This document shows, in pieces, positions 25,055 to 35,237 of a DNA stretch of 64,000 bases. Numbering within the stretch: the stretch's first letter is position 1; the number at the start of each line of letters is the position of its first letter. The notes under the pieces are model-generated. The model had not been told where the DNA came from. It did no database searches and saw nothing but the letters and a program-made list of their open reading frames with translations. Source of the DNA: Streptomyces sp. NBC_00440 (GTDB lineage: Bacteria > Actinomycetota > Actinomycetes > Streptomycetales > Streptomycetaceae). The position numbers were made by a program, and so were the translations under genes. Where the stretch lies: contig NZ_CP107921.1 in assembly GCF_036014215.1 (NCBI RefSeq), forward strand, positions 1,039,501-1,103,500, written 5' to 3'.

Positions 25055-25987
25055 ATGGCGGTCCCGCTCGGTCTCGGCCTTCCTCAGATGAAGCAGTACG
25101 CCATCGGGCGTGATGTCCCGGCGGTGGCGCGCGCGGCCGAGGAGACCGGTTTCGAGTCGCTGTGGGTCTTCGAGCGGATCCTCTTCCCGGAGCCCGCGAC
25201 CCAGGGGCTGTACGGCGTCCCGGGGCTGCCCTGGCCCGAGCAGTACCGCTCGGTGGCCGATCCCCTGGTGACCCTGACCCTGGCCGCCGCGGCGACCGGC
25301 CGGGCGGAGCTGGGCACCAGTGTGCTGGTGGCGCCGCTGCATGTGCCCTTCCAGCTGGCCCGCTCCCTCGCCTCGCTCGACGCGGCGAGCGGCGGCCGGG
25401 TCGTGGCCGGGATCGGGACGGGCTGGTCCCACGACGAGTACGCGGCGGCGGCCGTGGCCCCCTTCGCGAAGCGGGGCGCGCTCCTGGACGAGCTGCTCGA
25501 TGTCTTCGCAGCGGTGTGGGGTCCCGATCCGGTGGCGTACGAAGGGGAGTTCACCACGATCGCGCCCGCCGTGGTCGGCCCCAAGCCGGCCCGCCCGATC
25601 CCGGTCCGGCTGCCGGCGGGCGGCCCGCGCGCGCTCCGGCGGCTGGTCGACCGGGCGGACGGCTGGATTCCGGTTGCCCTGGGGCCCGGCGCCCTGGCCG
25701 AGGAGTGGCGGAAGATCCAGGACCTGGCGGGCGAACGGGGCCGCGAGCGCCCGCTGACCGTGACGGTCCGGGTCAACGCGACCCACAGCGTGAAGCCGTA
25801 CGAGGGCGGGGACCGCAAGCCGTTCCAGGGCAGCACCGCGCAGATCGTCGAGGATCTGGCGGCCCATGCGGAGACCGGGGTGGCCACCGAGTTCCTGCTC
25901 GACCTCCAGAGCACGATGCGTGACGCGCACGAACTGACCGACGTGGCCGCCGAGGTGTACGCGGCAGCGCGCGCGGCCGGGATCTGA
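25055..25987 (+). CDS. LLM-class F420-dependent oxidoreductase
   Basis: A 310-residue luciferase-like TIM-barrel oxidoreductase. It shows VARAAEETGFESLWVFERIL, the substrate/cofactor region PLVTLTLAAAATGRAELGTSVL, the cis-peptide region RSLASLDAASGGRVVAGIGTGW and RPIPVRLPAGGPRALRRLVD. Streptomyces members mostly use deazaflavin F420. ATG 25055 was chosen because GAAGGAG lies 6 nt upstream. Substrate unknown. Confidence 0.87.
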   Translation: MAVPLGLGLPQMKQYAIGRDVPAVARAAEETGFESLWVFERILFPEPATQGLYGVPGLPWPEQYRSVADPLVTLTLAAAATGRAELGTSVLVAPLHVPFQLARSLASLDAASGGRVVAGIGTGWSHDEYAAAAVAPFAKRGALLDELLDVFAAVWGPDPVAYEGEFTTIAPAVVGPKPARPIPVRLPAGGPRALRRLVDRADGWIPVALGPGALAEEWRKIQDLAGERGRERPLTVTVRVNATHSVKPYEGGDRKPFQGSTAQIVEDLAAHAETGVATEFLLDLQSTMRDAHELTDVAAEVYAAARAAGI

Positions 25988-26051
25988 CCGGCCGGCCGGC
26001 GCACGGCCTCCCCGCGCTCCCCCGTGCTCAGAGCCCAGGGGGTCCAGGGGC

Positions 26052-27761
26052 TCAGTCCTCGGGGAGTTCGACCGGCGCGATCTCGTCGTACAGGTCGCCG
26101 GGCCCGGGGTTGGCCGCGTCGGTCGTACCGCCGAAGTGGTGCATGACGCCCCAGACCGCGTTGAGCGCGGTCTGCACGGCGCCCTCGGCCCAGCCCGCCG
26201 TCCAGGAGATGTCGTCGCCCGCGAGGAACAGCCCGCGCCGGTCCTCGGGGAGCCGGTCCTGCATGAAGTGGGTGAACAGCCGCCGCTGGTAGCGGTAGTG
26301 GCCGGGCAGGTTGGCCTTGAACGCGCCCATGAAGTAGGGCTCGTCCTCCCAGGAGACGGTGACCGGGTTGCCGATGATGTGCTTCCGGATGTCCACCTTC
26401 GGGTAGATCTCGCCGAGCGACTTCAGCATGACCTCCATCCGCTCGTGCGCGGAGAGCGGCAGCCACTTGAGGCTGTCGTCGCACCAGGTGTACGAGAGGC
26501 AGATCGTGGCGGGCCGGTCCGGGCCGTCGTCCAGCAGGTAGGTGCCACGCGTCATCCGGTCGGTGAGCGTCATCGACATCGTGTCGCGGCCGGTCGGGTT
26601 GCCGTTGTCGTCCAGCGCCTCGTCGAGCCAGAAGGGCCGGTCCACCGGGACGAACAGCTTGGACGACTCCATGTAGTGGGTGCGCTCCATCGCCGTCCAG
26701 TGGTCGATGGGGAAGAGCGTGTCGTCGCAGTCGATCTTGGAGAGCAGCATCCAGGACTGCGCGGTGAAGACGGCCGCCGGGTAGGTGCGTATGTCGCCGG
26801 ACGCGTCCGTGACGGTGATGCGGTTGCCTGCCGTGCGGTGCAGCCGGGTCACCGCGGCGCGGGGCTCCCCACCGTGCAGCGAGGCGAGCGAGGTGCCGGA
26901 CGGCCAGTGGACGGTCTTCTGCGGTTCGCGCTCCCAGAGCCTCATCGGCAGCTGCTGCGAGCCCCCGACGATCCCGCGGTGGTGGTCGTCCGCCTCCGTG
27001 TAGACGACCCGGAGGATCTCCAGGATCGAGTTGGGGAAGTCGGTGTCCCAGCCGCCCGTCCCGAAGCCGACCTGGCCGAAGATCTCCCGGTGCCGGAACG
27101 AGGAGAACGCCTCGGACCCGCAGAGGAAGCCGTAGAACGTCTGGTCGTCCAGCTGCTCGACGAGCCGTGCCCAGATCTCCCGGATCCGCGGTACGTCCCG
27201 CTCGCGCAGGGCGCGGTTCATGTCGGAGAAGTCCGCGCCCTCCTCCAGGCAGGCGTTCCAGGCGTGCATCACATCGCGGTAGACCTGCGGAAGGTCCTCC
27301 ACGGACGTGGCGTAGTGCGACTCGCCCTTGAGGTCGACCACTGTCGAAGGGGTGCCGGGGGCCAGCGGGTTGGGGAAGGACTTCGTCTCAAGACCCACCA
27401 GGTCGATGTAGTGCTGGAGCGCCGTGGAGGACGGCGGGAAGCGCATGGCCCCCAGTTCCGCGGTGAGCGAGGGGTCGCAGCCGTCGAATCCCACGGTGCG
27501 CAGCCGCCCGCCGATCCGGTCAGCCTCGTACACCACCGGCTTGAGGCCCATCTTCATCAGCTCGTACGCGGTGATGATCCCCGAAAGCCCGCCACCGATG
27601 ACGGCGACCTCGGTGCCGTGCTCGGTGGCCGGTATCTGGCCGAGGCCCGCCGGGTGCGCGAGGAAGTCGTCGTAGGCGTAGGGGAAATCCGGTCCGAACA
27701 TGGTGATCGGCGGCTGGCCGTCGGCGTGCTGAACGGCGGTGTTGGGCACCGTGGACGTCAT
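26052..27761 (-). CDS. davB: L-lysine 2-monooxygenase DavB (flavin amine oxidase family)
   Basis: A 569-residue flavoprotein converting L-lysine, O2 to 5-aminopentanamide, CO2 and water. The protein matches the Pseudomonas putida DavB pattern along its length: ITMFGPDFPYAYDDFLAHPAG, the FAD motif VAVIGGGLSGIITAYELMKMG with YEADRIGGRLR, GQVGFGTGGWDTDFPNS, MESSKLFVPVDRPFW, HIIGNPVTVSWEDEPYFMG and the C-terminal AGDDISWTAGWAEGAVQTAL. ATG 27761 was chosen from the conserved N-terminus and AAGGAG upstream. It follows the amidase gene davA by 95 nt in the same direction; together they give 5-aminovalerate. Tryptophan or phenylalanine monooxygenase is the alternative, but the amidase partner and the close lysine-type sequence argue for lysine. 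Confidence 0.88.
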   Translation of the reverse strand: MTSTVPNTAVQHADGQPPITMFGPDFPYAYDDFLAHPAGLGQIPATEHGTEVAVIGGGLSGIITAYELMKMGLKPVVYEADRIGGRLRTVGFDGCDPSLTAELGAMRFPPSSTALQHYIDLVGLETKSFPNPLAPGTPSTVVDLKGESHYATSVEDLPQVYRDVMHAWNACLEEGADFSDMNRALRERDVPRIREIWARLVEQLDDQTFYGFLCGSEAFSSFRHREIFGQVGFGTGGWDTDFPNSILEILRVVYTEADDHHRGIVGGSQQLPMRLWEREPQKTVHWPSGTSLASLHGGEPRAAVTRLHRTAGNRITVTDASGDIRTYPAAVFTAQSWMLLSKIDCDDTLFPIDHWTAMERTHYMESSKLFVPVDRPFWLDEALDDNGNPTGRDTMSMTLTDRMTRGTYLLDDGPDRPATICLSYTWCDDSLKWLPLSAHERMEVMLKSLGEIYPKVDIRKHIIGNPVTVSWEDEPYFMGAFKANLPGHYRYQRRLFTHFMQDRLPEDRRGLFLAGDDISWTAGWAEGAVQTALNAVWGVMHHFGGTTDAANPGPGDLYDEIAPVELPED

Positions 27762-27856
27762 GGGGTACGGGCTCCTTGCACGGAAAGTCGCGGAAGCGGC
27801 TGAAGTAGCGGAAGTGCTGAAGTGGCTGATGCAGGGGCGCGCGGTACGAGCGGGGC

Positions 27857-28654
27857 TCAGACCAGCGAGTGGTAGAGGTCCGGTCGGCGGTCGCGGAGAT
27901 ACGGGTTGTTCTCGCGCGAGGCGCGCAGCAGCGCGGGATCGGCGTCGCCGGTGATCAGCTCGGTGCCGCGTCCGGCGCGGGTGCGGACGGTCCCGTCGGG
28001 GCCTGCCAGACAGCTGAGGCCGACGAAGTCGAAGTCGCCCTCGGGGCCGGTGCGGTTGACGTACGCGATGTACAGCTGGTTCTCGAAGGCCCGGACCGGC
28101 ACCAGGGACTCGGCGACGAACTGGAAGGGGTGCATCTGGGCGGTGGGGACCAGGAGCAGATCGGTGCCGGCGAGTGCGTGCGCCCGGACGTTCTCCGGGA
28201 ACTCCACGTCGTAGCAGATCATGATCCCGATCCGGAGCCCGGCCAGCTCCGCCTGGACGACGGGGGCGTCCCCCGGCGTGAACCACTTCTGCTCGAAGCA
28301 GCCGAAGAGATGGGTCTTGCGGTAGTTGGCCAGGCGGTGGCCTTCGGCGTCGATCAGCTGGGCCGCGTTGTGGATCTGCGCGCCGTGGCGTTCGGGGTAG
28401 CCGTAGAGCACGGCGATCCCGTGGCGTACCGCGATGTCCGCGACGGCCAGCGCACTGGCGCCGTCGGCGGGCTCGGCCAGCCGGGGCACGTCCTCACCGA
28501 TCGCGTATCCGGTCAGGAACAGTTCGGGGCAGACCAGCAGTCCGGCGCCGGAGGCCGCGGCCCGGCCCGCTGCCTCGTCCAGCGCGGTGAGGTTCCCCGC
28601 GACGTCGCCGGGACGGCCGGAACTCTGGAGCAGGGCGGTGCGCAGCGGCGGCAT
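27857..28654 (-). CDS. davA: 5-aminopentanamidase DavA (nitrilase superfamily)
   Basis: A 265-residue carbon-nitrogen hydrolase converting 5-aminopentanamide to 5-aminovalerate plus ammonia. The nitrilase triad is visible: Glu in LLVCPELFLTGYAIG, Lys in NYRKTHLFG and Cys in RIGIMICYDVEFPENVRAHAL. Length matches Pseudomonas DavA. ATG 28654 was chosen because GAGGT precedes it and the family N-terminus is MPPLRTALLQ. First gene of davA-davB. The later genes of the route (davT, davD) are not in the window. Confidence 0.88.
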   Translation of the reverse strand: MPPLRTALLQSSGRPGDVAGNLTALDEAAGRAAASGAGLLVCPELFLTGYAIGEDVPRLAEPADGASALAVADIAVRHGIAVLYGYPERHGAQIHNAAQLIDAEGHRLANYRKTHLFGCFEQKWFTPGDAPVVQAELAGLRIGIMICYDVEFPENVRAHALAGTDLLLVPTAQMHPFQFVAESLVPVRAFENQLYIAYVNRTGPEGDFDFVGLSCLAGPDGTVRTRAGRGTELITGDADPALLRASRENNPYLRDRRPDLYHSLV

Positions 28655-28923
28655 GGCAGACCTCGGACGGTACAGAAGGGGATTCTGGGGACAGACCGAC
28701 GGTACGTTCAGCGGCTCCATGCGGACAAGGCGCCTCCATTGCGCATCACTGCACGATTCGTTGCGTCTCTGTGCCTGCTGATGGCGATCCGTTGCGTGCC
28801 CGCGAGCGGGCAGCGGGTCAGGGCTCCGCGGCGTACCGATTCCGCTGGGGGCGAACCCGGAACCCGGGAGTGATGGACTGGCACTGGCGGGGTAAGCGAG
28901 CGGGAGATGCTGAGGAGCCGCCC

Positions 28924-29304
28924 GTGGTTGTCATGGATTCGCCGTTGGCAGACAGTGCCACGGCCCGCGATGCCGCCAGCCGATTTCTGTCCCAGAACTG
29001 CCCCTGGGCCGATGTCGACGCTGTGCTGCTCGTGATCAGCGAACTCGCCGCCAACGCGGCACGTCACACCGCGGGCTGGTGGCACCTGCGGCTGAGCGCC
29101 GAGCCCGGCGTGCTGGTCGTGGAGATGGACGACGACAGCCCGGCGCACCCCGTCGCCCGTGAGCCCGACTTCTCGGGAGGCGGCGGGTTCGGGTGGCACA
29201 TGGTGCTGCGGCTGGCCGGGCGGGTCGAGATCAGCCCGCGCGCGTCCGGCAAAACGGTCCGGGCGATCTGGTCGCATCCGCCGGCCGGGCAGGCGGTCGG
29301 CTGA
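28924..29304 (+). CDS. RsbW-like ATP-binding anti-sigma-type protein
   Basis: A 126-residue HATPase_c protein of the RsbW/SpoIIAB class common in Streptomyces. The N-box is LLVISELAANAARHT and a G-box-like GGGGFGWHMVLRLAG follows. GTG 28924 was chosen because GAGGAG lies exactly 6 nt upstream; an ATG at 28873 in frame is possible but lacks a spaced site. It ends 5 nt from the convergent sigma factor gene, which makes regulation of that SigB/F-like factor an attractive but unproven idea. Anti-sigma partners are often unlinked in Streptomyces. Confidence 0.8.
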   Translation: MVVMDSPLADSATARDAASRFLSQNCPWADVDAVLLVISELAANAARHTAGWWHLRLSAEPGVLVVEMDDDSPAHPVAREPDFSGGGGFGWHMVLRLAGRVEISPRASGKTVRAIWSHPPAGQAVG

Positions 29305-29309
29305 GACGG

Positions 29310-30215
29310 TCACTCCGGGCCGAGCAGTTCCCTCCGCAGCTGTGCGGTGATCCGTGCCAGCAGCCGGGACACATGCATCTGGGAGATGCCCAGTTCGGCT
29401 CCGATCTGCGACTGGGTCAGCTCGTCGCCGTACCGCATCCGCAGTATGCGCCGGTCCCTGGCACCGAGCCGGGCCACCAGCGGTTTCAGCACGGCGAGGT
29501 TCTCCACGAGGTCCAGGCCGCTGTCGGGTTCGCCGAGCCGGTCGGCCAGGGTCCTGGCGCCGCTGTCCGCGCCGTCCTCGACGGTGGAGTCGATGGAGCC
29601 GGCGGTGTAGCCGTTGGCCGCGACCAGCCCTTCGACTATCTCCTCCTCGTCCATCCCGAGGTGCCTGGCCAGTTCGGAGGGCGTCGGGGAACGGTCCAGG
29701 GTCTGGAACAGCTCGTCGGACGCCTTGGCCAGCGTGATCCGCATTTCCTGGAGGCGCCGGGGCACGTGGACGGACCAGCTGGTGTCACGGAAGAAGCGCT
29801 TGATCTCACCGATGATGCAGGGCATCGCGAATGTCGCGAACTCCACCTCGCGGGAGAGGTCGAACCGGTCTATCGCCTTGATCAGCCCGATGGTGCCGAC
29901 CTGGACGATGTCCTCCATCTGGTCGGAGCGGCTGCGGAAGCGGGTGGCAGCGAACCTGACCAGCGAGAGGTTCAGCTCGATCAGTGTGTTGCGCGCGTAC
30001 TGGTGCTCGTGGGTGCCCTCTTCCGCTGTGTCGAGGGTGGCGAAGAAGAGCCGGGAGAGTTCGCGCGCCTCGTACGACGCGACCTTCGACGGGTATGCCA
30101 CGTAAGGGAGTTGTCCGGGCGCCCGGCCCGGCGGGTGGCCGGCGTGCGGATGGCCGACGGGCTGGTGGCCGGCGTGCGGGGCGAATCCGGCCGGGACAGT
30201 GGTCGCCAGGGGCAC
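29310..30215 (-). CDS. SigB/SigF/SigG-subfamily RNA polymerase sigma factor
   Basis: A 301-residue group 3 sigma factor. After a His/Gly/Pro-rich N-terminus of about 40 residues come region 2 (LIELNLSLVRFAATRF, DIVQVGTIGLIKAIDRFDL, VEFATFAMPCIIGEIKRFFRD), region 3 (VPRRLQEMRITLAKASDEL) and region 4 with its HTH (LTQSQIGAELGISQMHVSRLL). GTG 30215 was chosen because GGGAG lies 6 nt upstream. It belongs to the SigB/F/G family that controls stress response and sporulation in Streptomyces. Which of the roughly nine paralogues cannot be decided from the sequence alone. Confidence 0.9.
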   Translation of the reverse strand: MPLATTVPAGFAPHAGHQPVGHPHAGHPPGRAPGQLPYVAYPSKVASYEARELSRLFFATLDTAEEGTHEHQYARNTLIELNLSLVRFAATRFRSRSDQMEDIVQVGTIGLIKAIDRFDLSREVEFATFAMPCIIGEIKRFFRDTSWSVHVPRRLQEMRITLAKASDELFQTLDRSPTPSELARHLGMDEEEIVEGLVAANGYTAGSIDSTVEDGADSGARTLADRLGEPDSGLDLVENLAVLKPLVARLGARDRRILRMRYGDELTQSQIGAELGISQMHVSRLLARITAQLRRELLGPE

Positions 30216-30465
30216 GGTGTACTCCCTCTCTCGTTCTCCGGCAGCTTCCGCAGTTCCCGATTACCCGTTACGGGGCACTCCATACGCGGGAATCCGGCCA
30301 TTGCGCCGTCAACGACGGGCCAGGGCGATGACACAGGCGGTGACACAAGGCGGTGACAGAGAGCGGTGATCGGAGACGCGGGGACAGCAGTGCTACGGGA
30401 GATACGGGGGGCGCGAGGGGTTGCGAGGGGATATGGGGAGAGCGCGTCGGAGCGCGGAAACGCCG
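30216..30465. other. Intergenic stretch upstream of the sigma gene
   Basis: Together with the guaB1 terminator this makes a 309-nt region without a gene. It must hold the sigma-factor promoter. G-rich runs (GGGGATATGGGGAG near 30427) are present but no convincing operator or small gene was seen. Confidence 0.4.
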
Positions 30466-30497
30466 GAGCCGGCCTCCGCAGGTGCGGAGGCCGGCTC
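30466..30497 (-). terminator. Hairpin terminator of guaB1
   Basis: Perfect 15-bp stem GAGCCGGCCTCCGCA / TGCGGAGGCCGGCTC with a 2-nt loop, 27 nt downstream of the guaB1 stop. Confidence 0.75.
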
Positions 30498-30524
30498 GGC
30501 GTCGGTACGGTCAGCCCGAACCGG

Positions 30525-32019
<1,495 letters not shown>

Positions 32020-32193
32020 CGCCGTCCGGCACAGGATCAGGCTGCGGCTCCTAGGCCATCATCGCCGATGGGACCCCGAGTGGCGAATGCGCGCCCCCTC
32101 TTCTGTGGCTTCCACCAGGGGCGGGGTACGGCGGCTCGTATGTTCAGCCGAACCGGCCGGGGCGGCGGTGCGTGTCGCGGACCGGTGCGCGGC

Positions 32194-33510
32194 TCAGACC
32201 GGTCCGTACTGCCCGTGCTGCCCGTACTGCCCGTGCTGCCCGTGCTCTTCGTGCTCTCCGTGCTGTCCGCTCCGGTCCGCGAGCACCTCGCGCGCCGCAC
32301 GTGCCCCGGAGGCGAGCGCGCCCTGCACGGACCCGGTGGCGCGGTGGTCTCCGCACACATGACGCCCGGCGGCCACCCGCGTCGTGCGGCTCAGCGGCCA
32401 CGGCGCGGTCATGGCGGGCAGGGCGCCCTCCACCGTGTACGGGGCGAGGAGCTCCCAGGACGACGTGTCGGTGCCGTACACCTCGGCGAGCACGCCGCGC
32501 AGCCTCTCCTCCTCCCCCGGCCCGCCGGGACCGAGGACCGATGTGGAGATCAGGGAGCGGTCGGCCGGGGCGTAGGTGGGGGCGACCTCGCTCAGTACGC
32601 AGGTGTTGAGGAAGCGCCGCGCGCTGTCGACCAGCAGGGTCGGCTCGTGCAGCGGCGGCTGCGGGGCCGCGTGGTAGTAGGTCGTGACGGTGCGGGTGTC
32701 CGGTACGACGAGGCCGGGCAGCAGCCGGGCCGCCGCGGCCGGCCCGGTCGCGACCACCACACAGGGAGCGTGGAGCTCCGTGCCGTCCGGCAGCTCGACA
32801 CCTGCGTCCGTGATCGCCCGCACCGGGGTGCCGGGGCTCAGCACCCCCGGCGGCAGCGCGCCCGCGAGCTGCGCCGGTACGGCGCCGATCCCCGCCGCGG
32901 GCAGGCACTGGGTGCCCCGGAGCATGCTGCGCCAGACCAGATGGAAGAAGCGCGACGAGGTTTCGAGGCTGTCCTCCAGGAAGACACCGGAGAGGAAGGG
33001 CCGGAAGAACGTGTCGATCAGTTTCTCGGAGATCCCGGCGTCGGCGAGCGCCGTGCGCGTCGTACGGTCCGCCGCACGCTTCACCGCGCCGGCCGGCCCG
33101 AACAGGTCGCGCGCGGAGAGCAGCCCGAGCGCCAGGAGGTCGCGGCGGCCCGCGACCGGCCGCAGCGACAGCAGATCCACCGCCACGCCCGGCCGCCGGG
33201 TCGGGTCGCTGAACCGCAGCCGTCCCGACGGCGTGTACACCAGGGCTCCGGGCGTGAAGGGGCGCAGCCGCAGCCCTCGGAGCCACATCCGCTGTTTGAC
33301 CTGGGGGTACGACGTGTTGAAGACCTGGAAGCCCCGGTCGAGGAGGAATCCCTCGTGCCGGTCGGTGCGCATTCTGCCGCCGGGCGTGTCGGATGCCTCC
33401 AGCAGGCTGACGGACAGACCCTCCCGGCACAGATCAGCGGCACAGGCGAGGCCGGCCAGCCCCGCGCCGATCACGATGACATCGCAGCGGCGGCCCCGGT
33501 GGTCCGTCAT
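32194..33510 (-). CDS. FAD-dependent oxidoreductase, phytoene-desaturase-like, with Gly/His repeat tail
   Basis: A 438-residue FAD enzyme of the CrtI/amine-oxidase-like family. The N-terminus has the dinucleotide motif VIVIGAGLAGLACAADLCREG with LLEASDTPGGRM; later come GFQVFNTSYPQVKQRMWL, FFRPFLSGVFLEDSLETSSRF and the C-terminal FAD-contacting VAAGRHVCGDHRATGSVQGAL. The last 25 residues are a Gln/His/Gly/Tyr repeat (GQHGEHEEHGQHGQYGQHGQ...), encoded by 9-bp DNA repeats (32204-32266). ATG 33510 has AAGGG upstream. Divergent from an epimerase-photolyase gene pair, it may act on a pigment or isoprenoid. The substrate is unknown. Confidence 0.83.
   Translation of the reverse strand: MTDHRGRRCDVIVIGAGLAGLACAADLCREGLSVSLLEASDTPGGRMRTDRHEGFLLDRGFQVFNTSYPQVKQRMWLRGLRLRPFTPGALVYTPSGRLRFSDPTRRPGVAVDLLSLRPVAGRRDLLALGLLSARDLFGPAGAVKRAADRTTRTALADAGISEKLIDTFFRPFLSGVFLEDSLETSSRFFHLVWRSMLRGTQCLPAAGIGAVPAQLAGALPPGVLSPGTPVRAITDAGVELPDGTELHAPCVVVATGPAAAARLLPGLVVPDTRTVTTYYHAAPQPPLHEPTLLVDSARRFLNTCVLSEVAPTYAPADRSLISTSVLGPGGPGEEERLRGVLAEVYGTDTSSWELLAPYTVEGALPAMTAPWPLSRTTRVAAGRHVCGDHRATGSVQGALASGARAAREVLADRSGQHGEHEEHGQHGQYGQHGQYGPV
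32204..32266. repeat. Seven tandem 9-bp repeats within the FAD enzyme gene
   Basis: Units CCGTACTGC / CCGTGCTGC and variants, encoding the Gly-Gln-His / Gly-Gln-Tyr tail of the FAD-dependent oxidoreductase. The repeat is in frame (9 bp = 3 codons), so copy number could vary without breaking the gene. Confidence 0.85.
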
Positions 33511-33661
33511 GGGGTGGCAACCCTTCACTCGTCCGGACTTCTCAGTAGACGTCCTCGGGGCGCTTTTCTCTCGCCGGACGCCCCTGCCGGGAAGAAGCAG
33601 GGACAGTGGAGGAAGAGAACAGCACAGAAGACCATGAAACCGACATGCCACGGAGGTCTCC

Positions 33662-35206
33662 ATGAGCGACGGTGAAGCGGCACCCGCGCCCGGCTCACCC
33701 GCCCTGCACTGCCTGGTGACCGGGGCTACGGGCTATATCGGTGGCCGGCTGGTGCCCGAACTGCTCGATGCCGGCCACCGCGTCCGCTGTCTGTCCAGGT
33801 CCCCGGACAGACTGCGGGACCACCCCTGGGCCGGACGGGCGGAAGCCGTACGGGGAGATGTCACCGATGCCGCGTCGGTGGCCGCGTCCATGCGGGGCAT
33901 CGACGTGGCGTACTACCTGGTGCACGCGCTGAACACCGGCTCCGGCTTCGAGGAGACGGACCGCAGGGCGGCCAGGATCTTCGGCGAGCAGGCCCGGGCC
34001 ACCGGTGTCCGGCGCATCGTCTATCTGGGCGGCCTCACCCCCGACGGCGTACCGGAGCAGGAGCTCTCACCGCATCTGCGCTCGCGGGCCGAGGTCGGCC
34101 GCATCCTCCTCGCGTCGGGGGTGCCGACCACCGTGCTGCGCGCCGCGGTCATCATCGGCTCCGGCTCCGCGTCCTTCGAGATGCTGCGGTATCTCACCGA
34201 GCGGCTGCCGGTCATGGTCACGCCGAGCTGGGTCAGCACCCGGATCCAGCCGATCGCCGTCCGGGACGTGCTGCGGTACCTGGTCGGCAGTGCGCTGATG
34301 CCGGCCGATGTGCACCGGGCCTTCGACATCGGCGGACCCGACATCATGACGTACCGCGACATGATGCGCCGGTTCGCCTCGGTCGCCGGCCTTCCGCACC
34401 GGCTCATCCTGCCGGTGCCGATGCTCTCGCCGCGCCTGTCCAGCCACTGGATCGGCCTGGTCACCCCCGTTCCGCGCTCGCTCGCCCGGCCGCTCGCCGA
34501 GTCGCTGCGCTACGAAGTCGTGTGCCGCGAACACGACATCGCGCGGTATGTGCCGGACGGCCCCGGTGTGCCATTCAGCTTCGCCAGGGCGCTCCAACTG
34601 GCGCTCCAGCGGGTCCAGGACGCCCAGGTCACCACCCGCTGGTCGTCCGCCTCGCTGCCCGGCGCCCCGAGCGATCCGCTGCCCACCGACCCCGGCTGGG
34701 CGGGCGGCAGCCTCTACACGGACCGGCGCCAACTCACCATGGACGCGGCCCCGGAAGCGCTCTGGCGGATCGTCGAGGGCGTCGGGGGCGACAACGGCTG
34801 GTACTCCTTCCCGCTCGCCTGGGCCGTGCGCGGCTGGCTGGACCGGCTGGCCGGCGGGGTCGGCCTGCGCCGCGGGCGGAGGGACGCGCAGCGGCTCAGA
34901 GTCGGCGACTCGCTGGACTTCTGGCGGGTCGAGGCGATCGAGCCGGGCCGCCTGCTGCGGCTGCGGGCCGAGATGCGGCTGCCGGGACTCGCCTGGCTGG
35001 AGATGTCCGTGGACCGGGACAGCCGGGGACGCACCCGCTACCGGCAGCGCGCCCTCTTCCACCCCCGGGGGCTGCTCGGACACGCGTACTGGTGGAGTGT
35101 CGCGCCCTTCCATGCCGTCGTCTTCGGCGGAATGGCCCGCAATATCGCCGGAGCGGCGGACCGCGCGAGCCAGGGCCGTCAGGAGCCCGCCCCCGGCGCC
35201 CGCTGA
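33662..35206 (+). CDS. NAD(P)-binding epimerase-like protein fused to DUF2867/SRPBCC domain
   Basis: A 514-residue two-domain protein. Residues about 15-300 form an atypical short-chain dehydrogenase/NmrA-like domain (CLVTGATGYIGGRLVPELLD, GDVTDAASVAASMRGIDVAYYLVHALNTG, RRIVYLGGLTPDG). Residues about 355-500 form a DUF2867/SRPBCC-like domain (WRIVEGVGGDNGWYSFPLAW, DFWRVEAIEPGRLLRLRAEM, YWWSVAPFHAVVFGGM). This architecture is common in bacteria, often near photolyase or carotenoid genes, with no established reaction. It lies 31 nt before the photolyase gene, so they are probably co-transcribed. Confidence 0.85.
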   Translation: MSDGEAAPAPGSPALHCLVTGATGYIGGRLVPELLDAGHRVRCLSRSPDRLRDHPWAGRAEAVRGDVTDAASVAASMRGIDVAYYLVHALNTGSGFEETDRRAARIFGEQARATGVRRIVYLGGLTPDGVPEQELSPHLRSRAEVGRILLASGVPTTVLRAAVIIGSGSASFEMLRYLTERLPVMVTPSWVSTRIQPIAVRDVLRYLVGSALMPADVHRAFDIGGPDIMTYRDMMRRFASVAGLPHRLILPVPMLSPRLSSHWIGLVTPVPRSLARPLAESLRYEVVCREHDIARYVPDGPGVPFSFARALQLALQRVQDAQVTTRWSSASLPGAPSDPLPTDPGWAGGSLYTDRRQLTMDAAPEALWRIVEGVGGDNGWYSFPLAWAVRGWLDRLAGGVGLRRGRRDAQRLRVGDSLDFWRVEAIEPGRLLRLRAEMRLPGLAWLEMSVDRDSRGRTRYRQRALFHPRGLLGHAYWWSVAPFHAVVFGGMARNIAGAADRASQGRQEPAPGAR

Positions 35207-35237
35207 AATCTGCCAGGAAACCGAAGAGGAGTGGCGC

